A model generated the notes under the pieces. It saw only the letters and a list, made by a program, of their open reading frames with translations. It did no database searches and was not told where the DNA came from. This document shows, piece after piece, positions 51,261-59,615 of a stretch of DNA of 64,000 nucleotides. This DNA comes from Burkholderia lata (lineage in GTDB: Bacteria > Pseudomonadota > Gammaproteobacteria > Burkholderiales > Burkholderiaceae): assembly GCF_902499335.1 (NCBI RefSeq), contig NZ_CABVQK010000013.1, positions 124,001 through 188,000 of the forward strand. Reading direction: 5' to 3'. A program made the translations under genes and the position numbers. The first letter of the stretch is position 1, and each line of letters begins with the position of its first letter.

Positions 51261-52234
51261 AGCGCACCACGTGGGCCGAACGCCAGGAGCGCAGCAACGC
51301 AGGCCTGCTGCGCGCGATGACGTGGATCTCGCTGCGCTTCGGCCGGCAGCGCGCGCGCGTCGTACTGCACCTGATCGCGACGTATTTCGTGCTGTTCTCG
51401 CCGGTCGCGTGCGCGGCGTCGCGCGACTACCTGCGCCGCGTGCTCGGCCGCCCCGCGCGCTGGCGCGACGTGTACCGGCACGTGTTCACGTTCGCGGCGA
51501 CGATCCACGACCGCGTCTACCTGATGAACGGGCGCTTCGACCTGTTCGACATCCGGCTGCACGGTGAAACGCTCGTCGACGAGGCGCTCGCGGGCGGACG
51601 CGGTGCGTTCCTGATGGGCGCGCACCTCGGCAGCTTCGAGGTCGTGCGCGCGATCGGCCGCACGCACCCGGACCTGCGCGTCGTCGTCACGATGTACGAG
51701 AAGAATGCGCGCAAGATCAACGCGACGCTCGCGGCCGTGAATCCCGCCGCGCAGCCGGAAGTGATTCCGCTCGGGCAGGTCGACTCGATGCTGAAGGTGC
51801 GCGAGCGCCTCGACGCGAACTGCATGGTCGGCATGCTCGCCGACCGCACACTGCTCGACGACGCGGCCGCGTCGCTGCGCCGGCTGCCGCTGCTCGGCGC
51901 GCCGGCCGCGTTCCCGCTCGGGCCGCTCTACATGGCCGCGATGCTGAAACGCCCGGTGATCTTCATGACGGGCCTCTATCGCGACGGCAACCGCTACGAT
52001 GTGCACTTCGAGACGCTCGCCGATTTCTCCGACGTGCGGCGCGACGCACGCGCGGCGGCCGTCGACGCGGCGCTCGCGCGCTACGTCGCGCTGCTCGACA
52101 AGTACTGCCGCGCGGCACCGTACAACTGGTTCAACTATTTCGATTTCTGGCAAGGCGGCGATGCCGCGGCTGCGCGCAGCGACGCGGCGCGCGCCGGTGC
52201 CGGCCTGTCCGCCACGAGGGATTCCGACGCATGA
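51257..52234 (+). CDS. LPLAT-family lysophospholipid/lipid A-type acyltransferase
   Basis: The 325-aa protein has HLGSFE (H-x4-E) in GAHLGSFEVVR and the following GMLADRTLLDD, the active-site pattern of LpxL/HtrB-type acyltransferases. A hydrophobic N-terminal segment (VVLHLIATYFVLFSPVA) suits inner-membrane attachment. In aryl-polyene clusters such acyltransferases transfer the polyene to a glycerol or lipid carrier, which is the likely role. It is coupled to both neighbours through ATGA overlaps. Confidence 0.88.
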   Translation: MKRTTWAERQERSNAGLLRAMTWISLRFGRQRARVVLHLIATYFVLFSPVACAASRDYLRRVLGRPARWRDVYRHVFTFAATIHDRVYLMNGRFDLFDIRLHGETLVDEALAGGRGAFLMGAHLGSFEVVRAIGRTHPDLRVVVTMYEKNARKINATLAAVNPAAQPEVIPLGQVDSMLKVRERLDANCMVGMLADRTLLDDAAASLRRLPLLGAPAAFPLGPLYMAAMLKRPVIFMTGLYRDGNRYDVHFETLADFSDVRRDARAAAVDAALARYVALLDKYCRAAPYNWFNYFDFWQGGDAAAARSDAARAGAGLSATRDSDA

Positions 52235-52887
52235 CCGCCGTTCGCCGCTGCCTGCCCACGCTCCCGTCCGCGCTGCGTCGTGCCGCCCGCACGCTGGCCG
52301 TCACCGTCGCTGCAACCACCGCCGCGATCGCGCTGACGGCCGTGCCGGCGCAGGCGGCCGACACGGCGCCGGCGTGGACCCTCGACCGGCTGATGTCGAC
52401 GCTTGCGCAGCACAAATCGGGACGGGCGACGTTCACCGAGACGAAATACCTGTCGATCGCGACGCAGCCGGTCGAGTCGTCCGGCGAACTCGTGTTCGTC
52501 GCGCCCGACCATCTCGAGAAGCACACGCTGAGCCCGAAGCCCGAACACCTCGTCGTCGACGGCGACATGCTCACCGTCGAGCGCAACAACCGCAAGTACA
52601 CGCTCGCGCTCGCACGCTATCCGGAACTCGGCGCGTTCATCGACAGCATCCGCGCGACGCTCGCCGGCAACCGCTTCGCGCTCGAACAGGTGTACAAGGT
52701 CGCGCTCGCCGGGCGCGGCGACGACTGGACGCTGACGCTCACGCCGCTCGACTCGCGGATGCTGAAGGTCGTCAGCACGATCACGCTCGACGGCACGCGC
52801 GACGCGTTGCGCAGCGTCGCGATCCGGCAGGCCGACGGCGACCGTTCGGTGATGCGCCTGCAACCCGTTCCGGCGAACCCGAACTGA
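52231..52887 (+). CDS. LolA-like outer-membrane lipoprotein carrier
   Basis: The 218-aa protein has a long N-terminal signal segment (VAATTAAIALTAVPAQAAD, cleavage near residue 46). The LolA/LolB-like beta fold follows: GRATFTETKYLSIA, PVESSGELVFVAPDHL, TVERNNRKYTLAL. It probably chaperones the hydrophobic product or its lipid across the periplasm. It overlaps the acyltransferase stop and shares one base with the MMPL start. Confidence 0.88.
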   Translation: MTAVRRCLPTLPSALRRAARTLAVTVAATTAAIALTAVPAQAADTAPAWTLDRLMSTLAQHKSGRATFTETKYLSIATQPVESSGELVFVAPDHLEKHTLSPKPEHLVVDGDMLTVERNNRKYTLALARYPELGAFIDSIRATLAGNRFALEQVYKVALAGRGDDWTLTLTPLDSRMLKVVSTITLDGTRDALRSVAIRQADGDRSVMRLQPVPANPN

Positions 52888-55364
52888 TGGACGAACGCAC
52901 CCGGCCCCCGTCGTCACCGGTCGCCCGCCGCCTGCATGCGCTGCGGCAGCGCGCGGTGCTCGTGTGGCTGCTCGTGCTTCTCGCGTGCGGCGTCGCGATC
53001 GGGCGCGCGCACTTCACGGCCGACCTGTCCGCGTTCCTGCCGAGCTCGCCGAGCGCCGGGCAGCGCGTGCTCGTCGACCAGTTGCACGACGGCATCGTGT
53101 CGCGGCTGATCCTCGTCGCGATCGACGGCGGCGATGCCACGACGCGCGCCGCGCAGTCGCGGCGCGTCGCCGGTGCGCTGCGCGCCGATCCGCAGTTCGC
53201 GGCCGTTCACAACGGCGAAGCCGCGAACGACGCACGCGACCGCCAGTTCATCTTCGATCACCGCTACCTGCTGAGCCCGGCCGTCACGCCGCAGCGCTTC
53301 AGCGCCGCCGGCCTGCATCAGGCGCTCGGCGACAGCCTCGACCTGCTGAGTTCGTCGGCCGGCCTCGTGGCCAAGGCGATGCTGCCGCGCGATCCGACCG
53401 GTGAAGTCGCCACGCTCGTCGACCAGCTCGACAGCGCGGCGGAACCGGCGAACCGCGACGGTGTGTGGGCGTCGCGCGACGGCACGCGTGCGGTGCTCGT
53501 CGTGCAGACGGCCGCGGCCGGTTCCGATACCGACGCTCAGGCCCGCGCGATCGACACCGTGCATCGCGCGTTCGCCGCCGCGAAGCAGGCCGTGCCGAAC
53601 GCCGCCGCGACCACGCTCGCGATGACGGGCCCCGGCGTGTTCTCGGTCGACACGCGCGACACGATCCGGCACGACGTCGAACGGCTGTCGACGGCGAGCG
53701 TCGTGCTGATCGTCGCGCTGCTGCTGACGCTGTACCGTTCGCCGCGCACGCTCGCGCTCGGCTTGCTGCCGGTGCTGACGGGCGTCGCGGCGGGAATCGC
53801 GGCGGTCAGCCTCGCGTTCGGTACGGTCCACGGGCTGACGCTCGGCTTCGGTACGACCCTGATCGGCGAAGCCGTCGACTATTCGATCTACCTGTTCGTG
53901 CAGTCGGCGAAGGCCGGCACGCGCGGCGCGGCGCGCCCGGCCGACGCGATGCGCGCATGGGTCGCCGCGTACTGGCCGACGATCCGGCTCGGTGTGCTGA
54001 CGTCCGTATGCGGTTTCGCGTCGATGCTGTTCTCCGGATTCCCGGGCCTCGTGCAACTCGGGCTGTATTCGATCGTCGGGCTGACGTCCGCCGCGCTCGT
54101 CACGCGCTTCGTGCTGCCGCACCTGCGCGGCGAGCATGTCGCGATCCGCGACGTGTCGCGCGTCGGTGCCGTGCTCGCGCGCGCGGCCGACGCCGCCCCG
54201 CAGCTACGCTGGCCGCTCGCCGTGCTGGTGATCGCCGCGGGCGCGACGCTCGTGCTGCATCGCGACGGCCTGTGGAGCCGCGAACTCGCCGCGCTGAGCC
54301 CCGTGCCGGCGAAAGCGCAGGCACTCGACGCACGGCTGCGCGCCGATGTCGGCGCACCCGACGTGCGCTATCTCGTCGTGATTTCCGCATCGACCGAACA
54401 GGCCGCGCTCGAAGGCGTCGAAAAAGTGGCCGCGCAATTGCAGCCGCTCGTCGACCAGGGCGCGCTCGCCGGTTTCGAAAGCCCCGCGCGCTACCTGCCG
54501 AGCGACGCCGCGCAGCGCGCGCGCCAGGCGAGCCTGCCCGATGCCGGCGTGCTCGCCGCGCGGATGCACGACGCCGTCGCGAACCAGCCGATCGCGGTCA
54601 AGCCCGACCTGTTCGCACCGTTCATCACCGACGTCGACGCCGCACGCCGCGCGCCGCTGCTGACGCGCGCCGACCTGCGCGGCACATCGATGGCGCTCGC
54701 CGTCGATGCGCTGCTGACCGAACGTGACGGCCGCTGGAGCGCGATGCTGCCGCTGCGCGCGCCGGATGCCGCCCGCACTGCGCACCCGGCATCGAGTCTC
54801 GATGCGACGCCGATTCGCGCGGCTGTCGCGCGCGCGGGCGTGCCCGATGCGCTGTTCGTCGACATGAAGGCCGAAGCCGATCGCCTGTACGTGAGCTACG
54901 TGCATGAAGACATCCGGCTGTCGCTCGCGGGTTTTGCCGCCATCGCCGTGCTGCTGCTGATCGCACTGCGCTCGCCGCGCCGCGTCGTGCGTGCGCTCGC
55001 GCCGCTCGTCGCGGCCGTGCTGGTCGTGACGGCCGGCTTCGCGCTCGCCGGCGTGCAACTGACGATCCTGCATCTCGTCGGGATGCTGCTGATCGTCGCG
55101 GTCGGCTCGAACTATGCGCTGTTCTTCTGCAAGCGCGACGACGCGCAGCCCGTCACGCCCTACACGCTCGTGTCGCTGCTGATCGCGAACCTCGCGACGG
55201 TCGCCGGCTTCGGGTTGCTGGCGCTGTCGCGCGTGCCGCTGCTCGAGACCTTCGGGCTGACCGTCGGCCCGGGCGCGATGCTCGCGCTCGCGTTCGCGGC
55301 GATTCTCGCGCCGCGCGCGGCCGCGTCCGCGGTCGTCGACCGTCATCGAGGAGGCCGCGCATGA
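52887..55364 (+). CDS. MMPL/RND-family exporter
   Basis: The 825-aa RND-like transporter has an N-terminal membrane helix (VLVWLLVLLACGVAIG). Two MMPL modules follow, each with five or six further helices: GTVHGLTLGFGTTLIGEAVDYSIYLF (outline) in the first, and LTILHLVGMLLIVAVGSNY in the second. This is the two-fold repeat of lipid/polyketide exporters such as MmpL proteins and the aryl-polyene ApeM type. It would move the polyene out of the inner membrane to the LolA-like partner. Translation is coupled by TGATG. Confidence 0.9.
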   Translation: MDERTRPPSSPVARRLHALRQRAVLVWLLVLLACGVAIGRAHFTADLSAFLPSSPSAGQRVLVDQLHDGIVSRLILVAIDGGDATTRAAQSRRVAGALRADPQFAAVHNGEAANDARDRQFIFDHRYLLSPAVTPQRFSAAGLHQALGDSLDLLSSSAGLVAKAMLPRDPTGEVATLVDQLDSAAEPANRDGVWASRDGTRAVLVVQTAAAGSDTDAQARAIDTVHRAFAAAKQAVPNAAATTLAMTGPGVFSVDTRDTIRHDVERLSTASVVLIVALLLTLYRSPRTLALGLLPVLTGVAAGIAAVSLAFGTVHGLTLGFGTTLIGEAVDYSIYLFVQSAKAGTRGAARPADAMRAWVAAYWPTIRLGVLTSVCGFASMLFSGFPGLVQLGLYSIVGLTSAALVTRFVLPHLRGEHVAIRDVSRVGAVLARAADAAPQLRWPLAVLVIAAGATLVLHRDGLWSRELAALSPVPAKAQALDARLRADVGAPDVRYLVVISASTEQAALEGVEKVAAQLQPLVDQGALAGFESPARYLPSDAAQRARQASLPDAGVLAARMHDAVANQPIAVKPDLFAPFITDVDAARRAPLLTRADLRGTSMALAVDALLTERDGRWSAMLPLRAPDAARTAHPASSLDATPIRAAVARAGVPDALFVDMKAEADRLYVSYVHEDIRLSLAGFAAIAVLLLIALRSPRRVVRALAPLVAAVLVVTAGFALAGVQLTILHLVGMLLIVAVGSNYALFFCKRDDAQPVTPYTLVSLLIANLATVAGFGLLALSRVPLLETFGLTVGPGAMLALAFAAILAPRAAASAVVDRHRGGRA

Positions 55365-56254
55365 ACGCGCCGTCGTCCGTTCCGTCGCGACAGCCCGGCG
55401 ACACGCGCCGCTGGAAGCCGACGCCGCTGATCGCGGGCACCGCCGCGCTGCACGCGGGCGCGGCCGCCGCCGTCATCGCGCAACCGGCCACGTGGCCGTG
55501 GGCCGTCGGCGGCGTGGTCGCGTCGCATCTCGCGCTGACCGCCGCCGGCCTGTGGCCGCGCAGCACGCTGCTCGGCCCGAACTGGACACGCCTGCCGCCC
55601 GGTGCCGGCCGCCGCATCGCGCTGACGATCGACGACGGCCCGGACCCGGACGTCACGCCACGCGTGCTCGACCTGCTCGATCGTTACGACGCGCGCGCGA
55701 CGTTCTTCTGCATCGGCGATCTCGCGCGTCGTCATCCGCGGTGGATCGAAGCAATCGTCGCGCGTGGCCACGCGATCGAGAACCACAGCCAGCGGCATGT
55801 GCATACGTTCTCGCTGTCGGGGCCCGCCGCGCTGCGGCGCGAGATCACGGCCGCGCAGCAGACGCTGACCGAGATCGCCGGTACGCGCCCGCTGTTCTTC
55901 CGCGCGCCGGCCGGCCTGCGCAATCCGTTTCTCGAGCCGGTGCTGTGCGAACTCGGCCTGCAGCTGGCGAGCTGGACGCGGCGCGGTTTCGATACGCGTG
56001 CACGCGATGCTGCAACCGTCACGCGCCGCCTGCTGCACGGTCTCGCCGCACGCGACATCCTGCTCGTGCACGACGGCCACGCGGCGCGCGATGCACGCGG
56101 CGAACCGGTCGTGCTCGACGTGCTGCAAGCGGTGCTGCGCGCGGCCGCCGACGCGCAGTTGCACTGGACCACGCTGCGCGCGGCGCTCGCGCCCGAACCG
56201 CCCGGCGGGCCGGGCGGGCCGGCCGGTTCGGCCTCCCCGTTTGATAAAATCTGA
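55361..56254 (+). CDS. Polysaccharide deacetylase (NodB homology) of the cluster
   Basis: The 297-aa carbohydrate esterase 4-like protein has ALTIDDGPDPD (motif 1, general base Asp plus metal Asp) near residue 88, HSQRH (motif 2 metal histidines) near residue 145, and FFRAPAG (motif 3). A hydrophobic N-terminal region (residues 28-60) suggests membrane attachment. Its role in a polyene cluster is not known to me; deacetylation of a GlcNAc-type sugar added by the glycosyltransferase would fit. ATGA overlap with the MMPL gene. Confidence 0.88.
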   Translation: MNAPSSVPSRQPGDTRRWKPTPLIAGTAALHAGAAAAVIAQPATWPWAVGGVVASHLALTAAGLWPRSTLLGPNWTRLPPGAGRRIALTIDDGPDPDVTPRVLDLLDRYDARATFFCIGDLARRHPRWIEAIVARGHAIENHSQRHVHTFSLSGPAALRREITAAQQTLTEIAGTRPLFFRAPAGLRNPFLEPVLCELGLQLASWTRRGFDTRARDAATVTRRLLHGLAARDILLVHDGHAARDARGEPVVLDVLQAVLRAAADAQLHWTTLRAALAPEPPGGPGGPAGSASPFDKI

Positions 56255-56317
56255 CCTCGAACGGCGCGCGTGCCAGCCCTGCTGCGGCGCCCGTTCCGGC
56301 CACCGGATGCGACCCTC

Positions 56318-57529
56318 GTGAAACCTCTCCTGCTCTCGCACTTCACCGCCACCAGCTGCATCGGCCGCGGCCTCGATGCGACCCTCGATGCGCTGCGCGA
56401 CGCACGCGGCGGGCTCCAGCCCTGCGACTTCGAGCGTGCGGATCTCGACACGTGGATTGGCGCGGTGGATAGCGTCGATGCGCAGCCCGTGCGCGCCGAC
56501 CTCGCCGACTTCGACTGCCGCAACAACCGCCTCGCGCAACTCGGCCTCACGCAGGACGGCTTCGACGCACGCGTCGCGGCAGCCGTGGCGCGCTACGGTG
56601 CCGCGCGCGTCGGCGTATTCATCGGCACGAGCACCGCAGGCATCCTCGAGACCGAGCACGCGTACCAGCGCCGCGATCCGGCAAGCGGCGCACTGCCCGC
56701 CGACTTCCGCTACGCGCACACGCACAACCCGTATTCGCCGGCCGCATTCGTGCGCGCGTTTTTCGCACTGCGCGGCCCCGCGATGGCGATCTCGTCCGCC
56801 TGCTCGTCCGGCGCGAAAGTGTTCGGCTCCGCGCGCCGCATGATCGAGGCGGGCTTGATCGACGCGGCTGTCGTCGGCGGCGTCGATTCGCTGTGCCTGA
56901 CGACGCTGTACGGCTTCAATTCGCTCGAACTGCTGTCGCGCCAGCCGTGCCGTCCGTTCGACGTCGCGCGCGACGGCATCTCGATCGGCGAGGCCGCCGC
57001 GTTCGCGCTCGTCGAACGCGTGCCGGACCCGCCCGCCGCACTCGACACCGATGCGATCCTGCTGCTCGGCATCGGCGAATCGAGCGACGCGCATCACATG
57101 TCGTCGCCGCATCCGGACGGGCTCGGCGCACGCGTCGCGATCGAGCAGGCGCTCGCATCCGCCAGCCTGGGTGCGATCGACATCGACTACGTGAACCTGC
57201 ACGGCACCGCGACGCCGAGCAACGATGCGGCCGAAAGCCGCGCGATCGGCGCGCTGTTCGCCAGCACGCCATGCAGCTCGACGAAGGGCGCAACCGGCCA
57301 TACGCTCGGTGCGGCGGGGGCGCTCGAAGCCGTCGTCGCCGCGCTCGCGCTGCGCGAGCAGTTCGTGCCGGCCGGCGTGAACACGACGCAACCCGATCCG
57401 GCACTCGCCGCCGACTACGTGCTCGCGAGCCGCGATGCGCGCGTGCGCGCCGTCCTCTCCAATTCGTTCGGCTTCGGCGGCACGAATTGCAGCCTGATCC
57501 TCGGCCGCGCCGACCACGCCCGCCGTTGA
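56318..57529 (+). CDS. Beta-ketoacyl-ACP synthase (FabF/FabB-like) of the cluster
   Basis: The 403-aa ketosynthase has the intact triad: Cys in ISSACSSGAKVF, His in NLHGTATPSND and His in KGATGHTLGAAGA. FGFGGTNCSLIL is the C-terminal signature. It would extend the acyl chain with malonyl-ACP. The start is uncertain: GTG 56318 gives the conserved N-terminus, while GTG 56270 adds 16 residues; neither has a strong ribosome site. It is 63 bases from the deacetylase gene and continuous with the following KS-like gene. Confidence 0.9.
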   Translation: MKPLLLSHFTATSCIGRGLDATLDALRDARGGLQPCDFERADLDTWIGAVDSVDAQPVRADLADFDCRNNRLAQLGLTQDGFDARVAAAVARYGAARVGVFIGTSTAGILETEHAYQRRDPASGALPADFRYAHTHNPYSPAAFVRAFFALRGPAMAISSACSSGAKVFGSARRMIEAGLIDAAVVGGVDSLCLTTLYGFNSLELLSRQPCRPFDVARDGISIGEAAAFALVERVPDPPAALDTDAILLLGIGESSDAHHMSSPHPDGLGARVAIEQALASASLGAIDIDYVNLHGTATPSNDAAESRAIGALFASTPCSSTKGATGHTLGAAGALEAVVAALALREQFVPAGVNTTQPDPALAADYVLASRDARVRAVLSNSFGFGGTNCSLILGRADHARR

Positions 57530-57537
57530 GGCCCGTC

Positions 57538-58353
57538 ATGACACTCACCGCCTTCATCGAAAGCATCGGCCTCATCGGGCCCGGATTGAACGACTGGCCG
57601 CACGCGGCCGACGTGCTCGCGGGCCGCGCGCCGTATGCACCCGTCCGCACCGAACTGCCGCCGCCGGCCGGCCTGCCGTCCGCTGAACGGCGCCGCACCG
57701 GCCCCGTCGTGCGCGTGGCGCTCGCGGCCGGCCACGAAGCGGTGGCCGCGAGCGGACGCAACGCCGCGACGCTCGCAACCGTGTTCAGCGCATCGGGCGG
57801 CGACGGCCAGAATTGCCACGCGATCTGCGAGACGCTTGCCGGCGACGATTGCCAGCTGTCGCCGACGCGCTTCCACAACTCCGTGCACAACGCGCCGGCC
57901 GGCTACTGGAGCATCGCGACGCGCGCGATGGCGACGTCGAACGTGCTGTGCGCGCACGACGGCAGCTTTGCCGCGGGCCTGCTCGAGAGCCTGTGCCAGG
58001 TCGCGGTCGATCGCGTGCCGACCCTGCTGATCGCGTACGACACCGACTACCCGGAACCGCTGCGCGCGGTGCGGCCGATCGGCGACGCGTTCGGCGTGGC
58101 ACTCGTGCTCGCGCCCGAAGCAAGCGAACGCGCGCTCGCGCGCATCGACGTGCAACTGACGGACGCCCCCGCCACGACGCTCGCGCATGCCGGGCTCGAC
58201 GCACTGCGCGCCGGCAATCCGGCCGCGCGCGTGCTGCCGCTGCTCGATGCGCTCGCCCTGCGGCGTTCGACGCGCGTCGTGCTCGACTACCTCGCCGACA
58301 CACGTGTGCAGGTCGACGTCGCGATGCCCGATACGTTCGCGGAGCGCGCGTGA
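57538..58353 (+). CDS. Ketosynthase-like protein (Ketoacyl-synt_2 type)
   Basis: The 271-aa protein begins MTLTAFIESIGLIGPG and contains LATVFSASGGDGQNCHAICETL and HNSVHNAPAGYWSIATRA, the pattern of the short beta-ketoacyl-synthase-like domain found in aryl-polyene clusters. The full Cys-His-His triad of the neighbouring synthase is not present, so it more likely sets chain length or partners the active synthase. The start lies eight bases after the synthase stop. The next gene overlaps by one base. Confidence 0.87.
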   Translation: MTLTAFIESIGLIGPGLNDWPHAADVLAGRAPYAPVRTELPPPAGLPSAERRRTGPVVRVALAAGHEAVAASGRNAATLATVFSASGGDGQNCHAICETLAGDDCQLSPTRFHNSVHNAPAGYWSIATRAMATSNVLCAHDGSFAAGLLESLCQVAVDRVPTLLIAYDTDYPEPLRAVRPIGDAFGVALVLAPEASERALARIDVQLTDAPATTLAHAGLDALRAGNPAARVLPLLDALALRRSTRVVLDYLADTRVQVDVAMPDTFAERA

Positions 58354-58856
58354 TGACCGCGACGATCCCGCTCGCGCCGCCGCTCGACCACGCGTGGATC
58401 GCCGCGCACATTCCGCACGACGGCGCGATGTGCGTGCTCGATACGGTCGATGCATGGGATGTCCACCGCATCCGCTGCAGCGCGACGAGCCACCGCGATC
58501 CGCACAACCCGCTGCGTTCGCACGGCCGGCTCGCAGCTGTCTGCGGAATCGAATACGCGGCACAGGCGATGGCCGTTCACGGCGCGCTGCTCGGCGCGCA
58601 CGAAGCGCGCCCGCGGGTCGGTTATCTGGCGAGCGTGCGCAACGTCGACGCATTCGTCGACCGGCTCGACACGTTCGCGCAGCCGCTCGCCGTCGAAGCT
58701 GAGCGCGTGAGCGGTGACGCCCGCTCGGTGCTGTACGCCTTTGCATTGCGCTGCGGCGATCGCCTGCTGCTGTCCGGCCGTGCCGCGGTGATGCTCGACG
58801 CGTCGACGGCCGGCGCGTTTCGTTCGGCGCCAGCCGGCGATGCGAATCCTCGATGA
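58353..58856 (+). CDS. 3-hydroxyacyl-ACP dehydratase-like hotdog protein (ApeP-type)
   Basis: The 167-aa protein has an N-terminal IPHDGAMCVLDTVDAWD and HNPLRSHGRLAAVCGIEYAAQAMAVHG (outline), resembling the ApeP-type dehydratases. The histidine in SHGRL and the glutamate in GIEYA are candidate catalytic residues. It would remove water from 3-hydroxyacyl-ACP, giving a second dehydratase beside the fused domain at 49458-51260. TGATG overlap with the preceding gene. Confidence 0.87.
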   Translation: MTATIPLAPPLDHAWIAAHIPHDGAMCVLDTVDAWDVHRIRCSATSHRDPHNPLRSHGRLAAVCGIEYAAQAMAVHGALLGAHEARPRVGYLASVRNVDAFVDRLDTFAQPLAVEAERVSGDARSVLYAFALRCGDRLLLSGRAAVMLDASTAGAFRSAPAGDANPR

Positions 58857-58887
58857 AGCCGCTTACTCAACGGAAGGAAACCAGGTC

Positions 58888-59187
58888 GTGAAAGTTCGTC
58901 AGTTCATTGGCACCGCGCTCGTTCTGGCGCTGATCAGCCCGATCGCGCAAGCGGACATGTCGGAAGTGAAGCAGGACATCAAGCGCGATTCGAAGGAAGC
59001 CGCGCACAAGACCGGCGAGGCGGCCCGCAGCTTCGGCCACGCAACCGCGAGCGCCGCGAAGGCGGTCGGGCACGGGGTCGCACATGCGTCGCGCGAAGGC
59101 TGGGATGCCACCAAGCGCACGACGAAGCGGATCTTCCACAAGAACGACTCGGGCGAGTCGGGTGGAAAAAGCGAAAAGAGCGATTGA
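58888..59187 (+). CDS. Small secreted protein at the end of the polyene cluster
   Basis: The 99-aa protein has an N-terminal signal peptide (VRQFIGTALVLALISPIAQA, about 21 residues). A charged, helical, Ala/Lys/Gly-rich mature part (KQDIKRDSKEAAHK, ATASAAKAVGHGVAHAS) ends in a polar tail. GTG 58888 has AAGGAAA upstream; a longer ATG start at 58840 would overlap the previous gene and disrupt the signal. No family is recognised. It follows the dehydratase by 31 bases. Confidence 0.75.
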   Translation: MKVRQFIGTALVLALISPIAQADMSEVKQDIKRDSKEAAHKTGEAARSFGHATASAAKAVGHGVAHASREGWDATKRTTKRIFHKNDSGESGGKSEKSD

Positions 59188-59215
59188 CCACGGGCATCGC
59201 GCGCATCGCCCGTGG
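59188..59215. terminator. Hairpin after the polyene cluster
   Basis: CCACGGGC and GCCCGTGG arms (59188-59195 / 59208-59215) immediately follow the last stop codon. No T-run follows, so it is a weak or rho-dependent stop; it also faces the converging small gene. Confidence 0.45.
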
Positions 59216-59283
59216 CGTGCGCGCGATGCGTGACCGTTCGTCAGCTGTGACGCGTCACTACCGCGCTGCCGCTGCCGCCACCG

Positions 59284-59490
59284 TCAACGCGCGCCGCGCA
59301 TGCGGCGTGCCGGCCTGGCCCGCACGCGCGCGAAGCACTTGCCGTATGCGACGAGCCAGCAATCGCGATGATCGAAGTTCCGCAGCAGCCGCGCACGGCG
59401 CCGCTCGAGCCAGTAGAGCGAGACCGCCATCGTCAGCGCGACGGCCAGTGCCGTGCCGCCGATCGCGAGTCCCATCCAGGTGTCGCCCAT
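59284..59490 (-). CDS. 68-aa single-pass membrane protein downstream of phbB
   Basis: The small protein reads MGDTWMGLAIGGTALAVALT, then MAVSLYWLERRRARLLRNF, then a basic tail (YGKCFARVRARPARR). The hydrophobic segment covers about residues 7-27 with Arg-rich C-terminal flanks, an N-out/C-in single-pass topology. The ATG at 59490 has CGGAG seven bases upstream, strong evidence of translation. It is on the minus strand, 125 bases past phbB. No family is recognised. Confidence 0.7.
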   Translation of the reverse strand: MGDTWMGLAIGGTALAVALTMAVSLYWLERRRARLLRNFDHRDCWLVAYGKCFARVRARPARRMRGAR

Positions 59491-59615
59491 GCGTTCTCCG
59501 GATTGCGAGGCCGAAGCGGCGCGCCTGCCGCCGCCCTGGCACTGGATATTGCGGAACACGGCCCGGCACGTGCGCGCAGGCCGTCCGGGTCGCCGGACCG
59601 CCGGGCCGCCACGCG

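Noticed and set aside
59258..59569. 103-aa minus-strand frame overlapping the 68-aa gene
   Set aside because: Arg/Ala-rich frame shadow; the overlapping frame with ribosome site and membrane helix is preferred.
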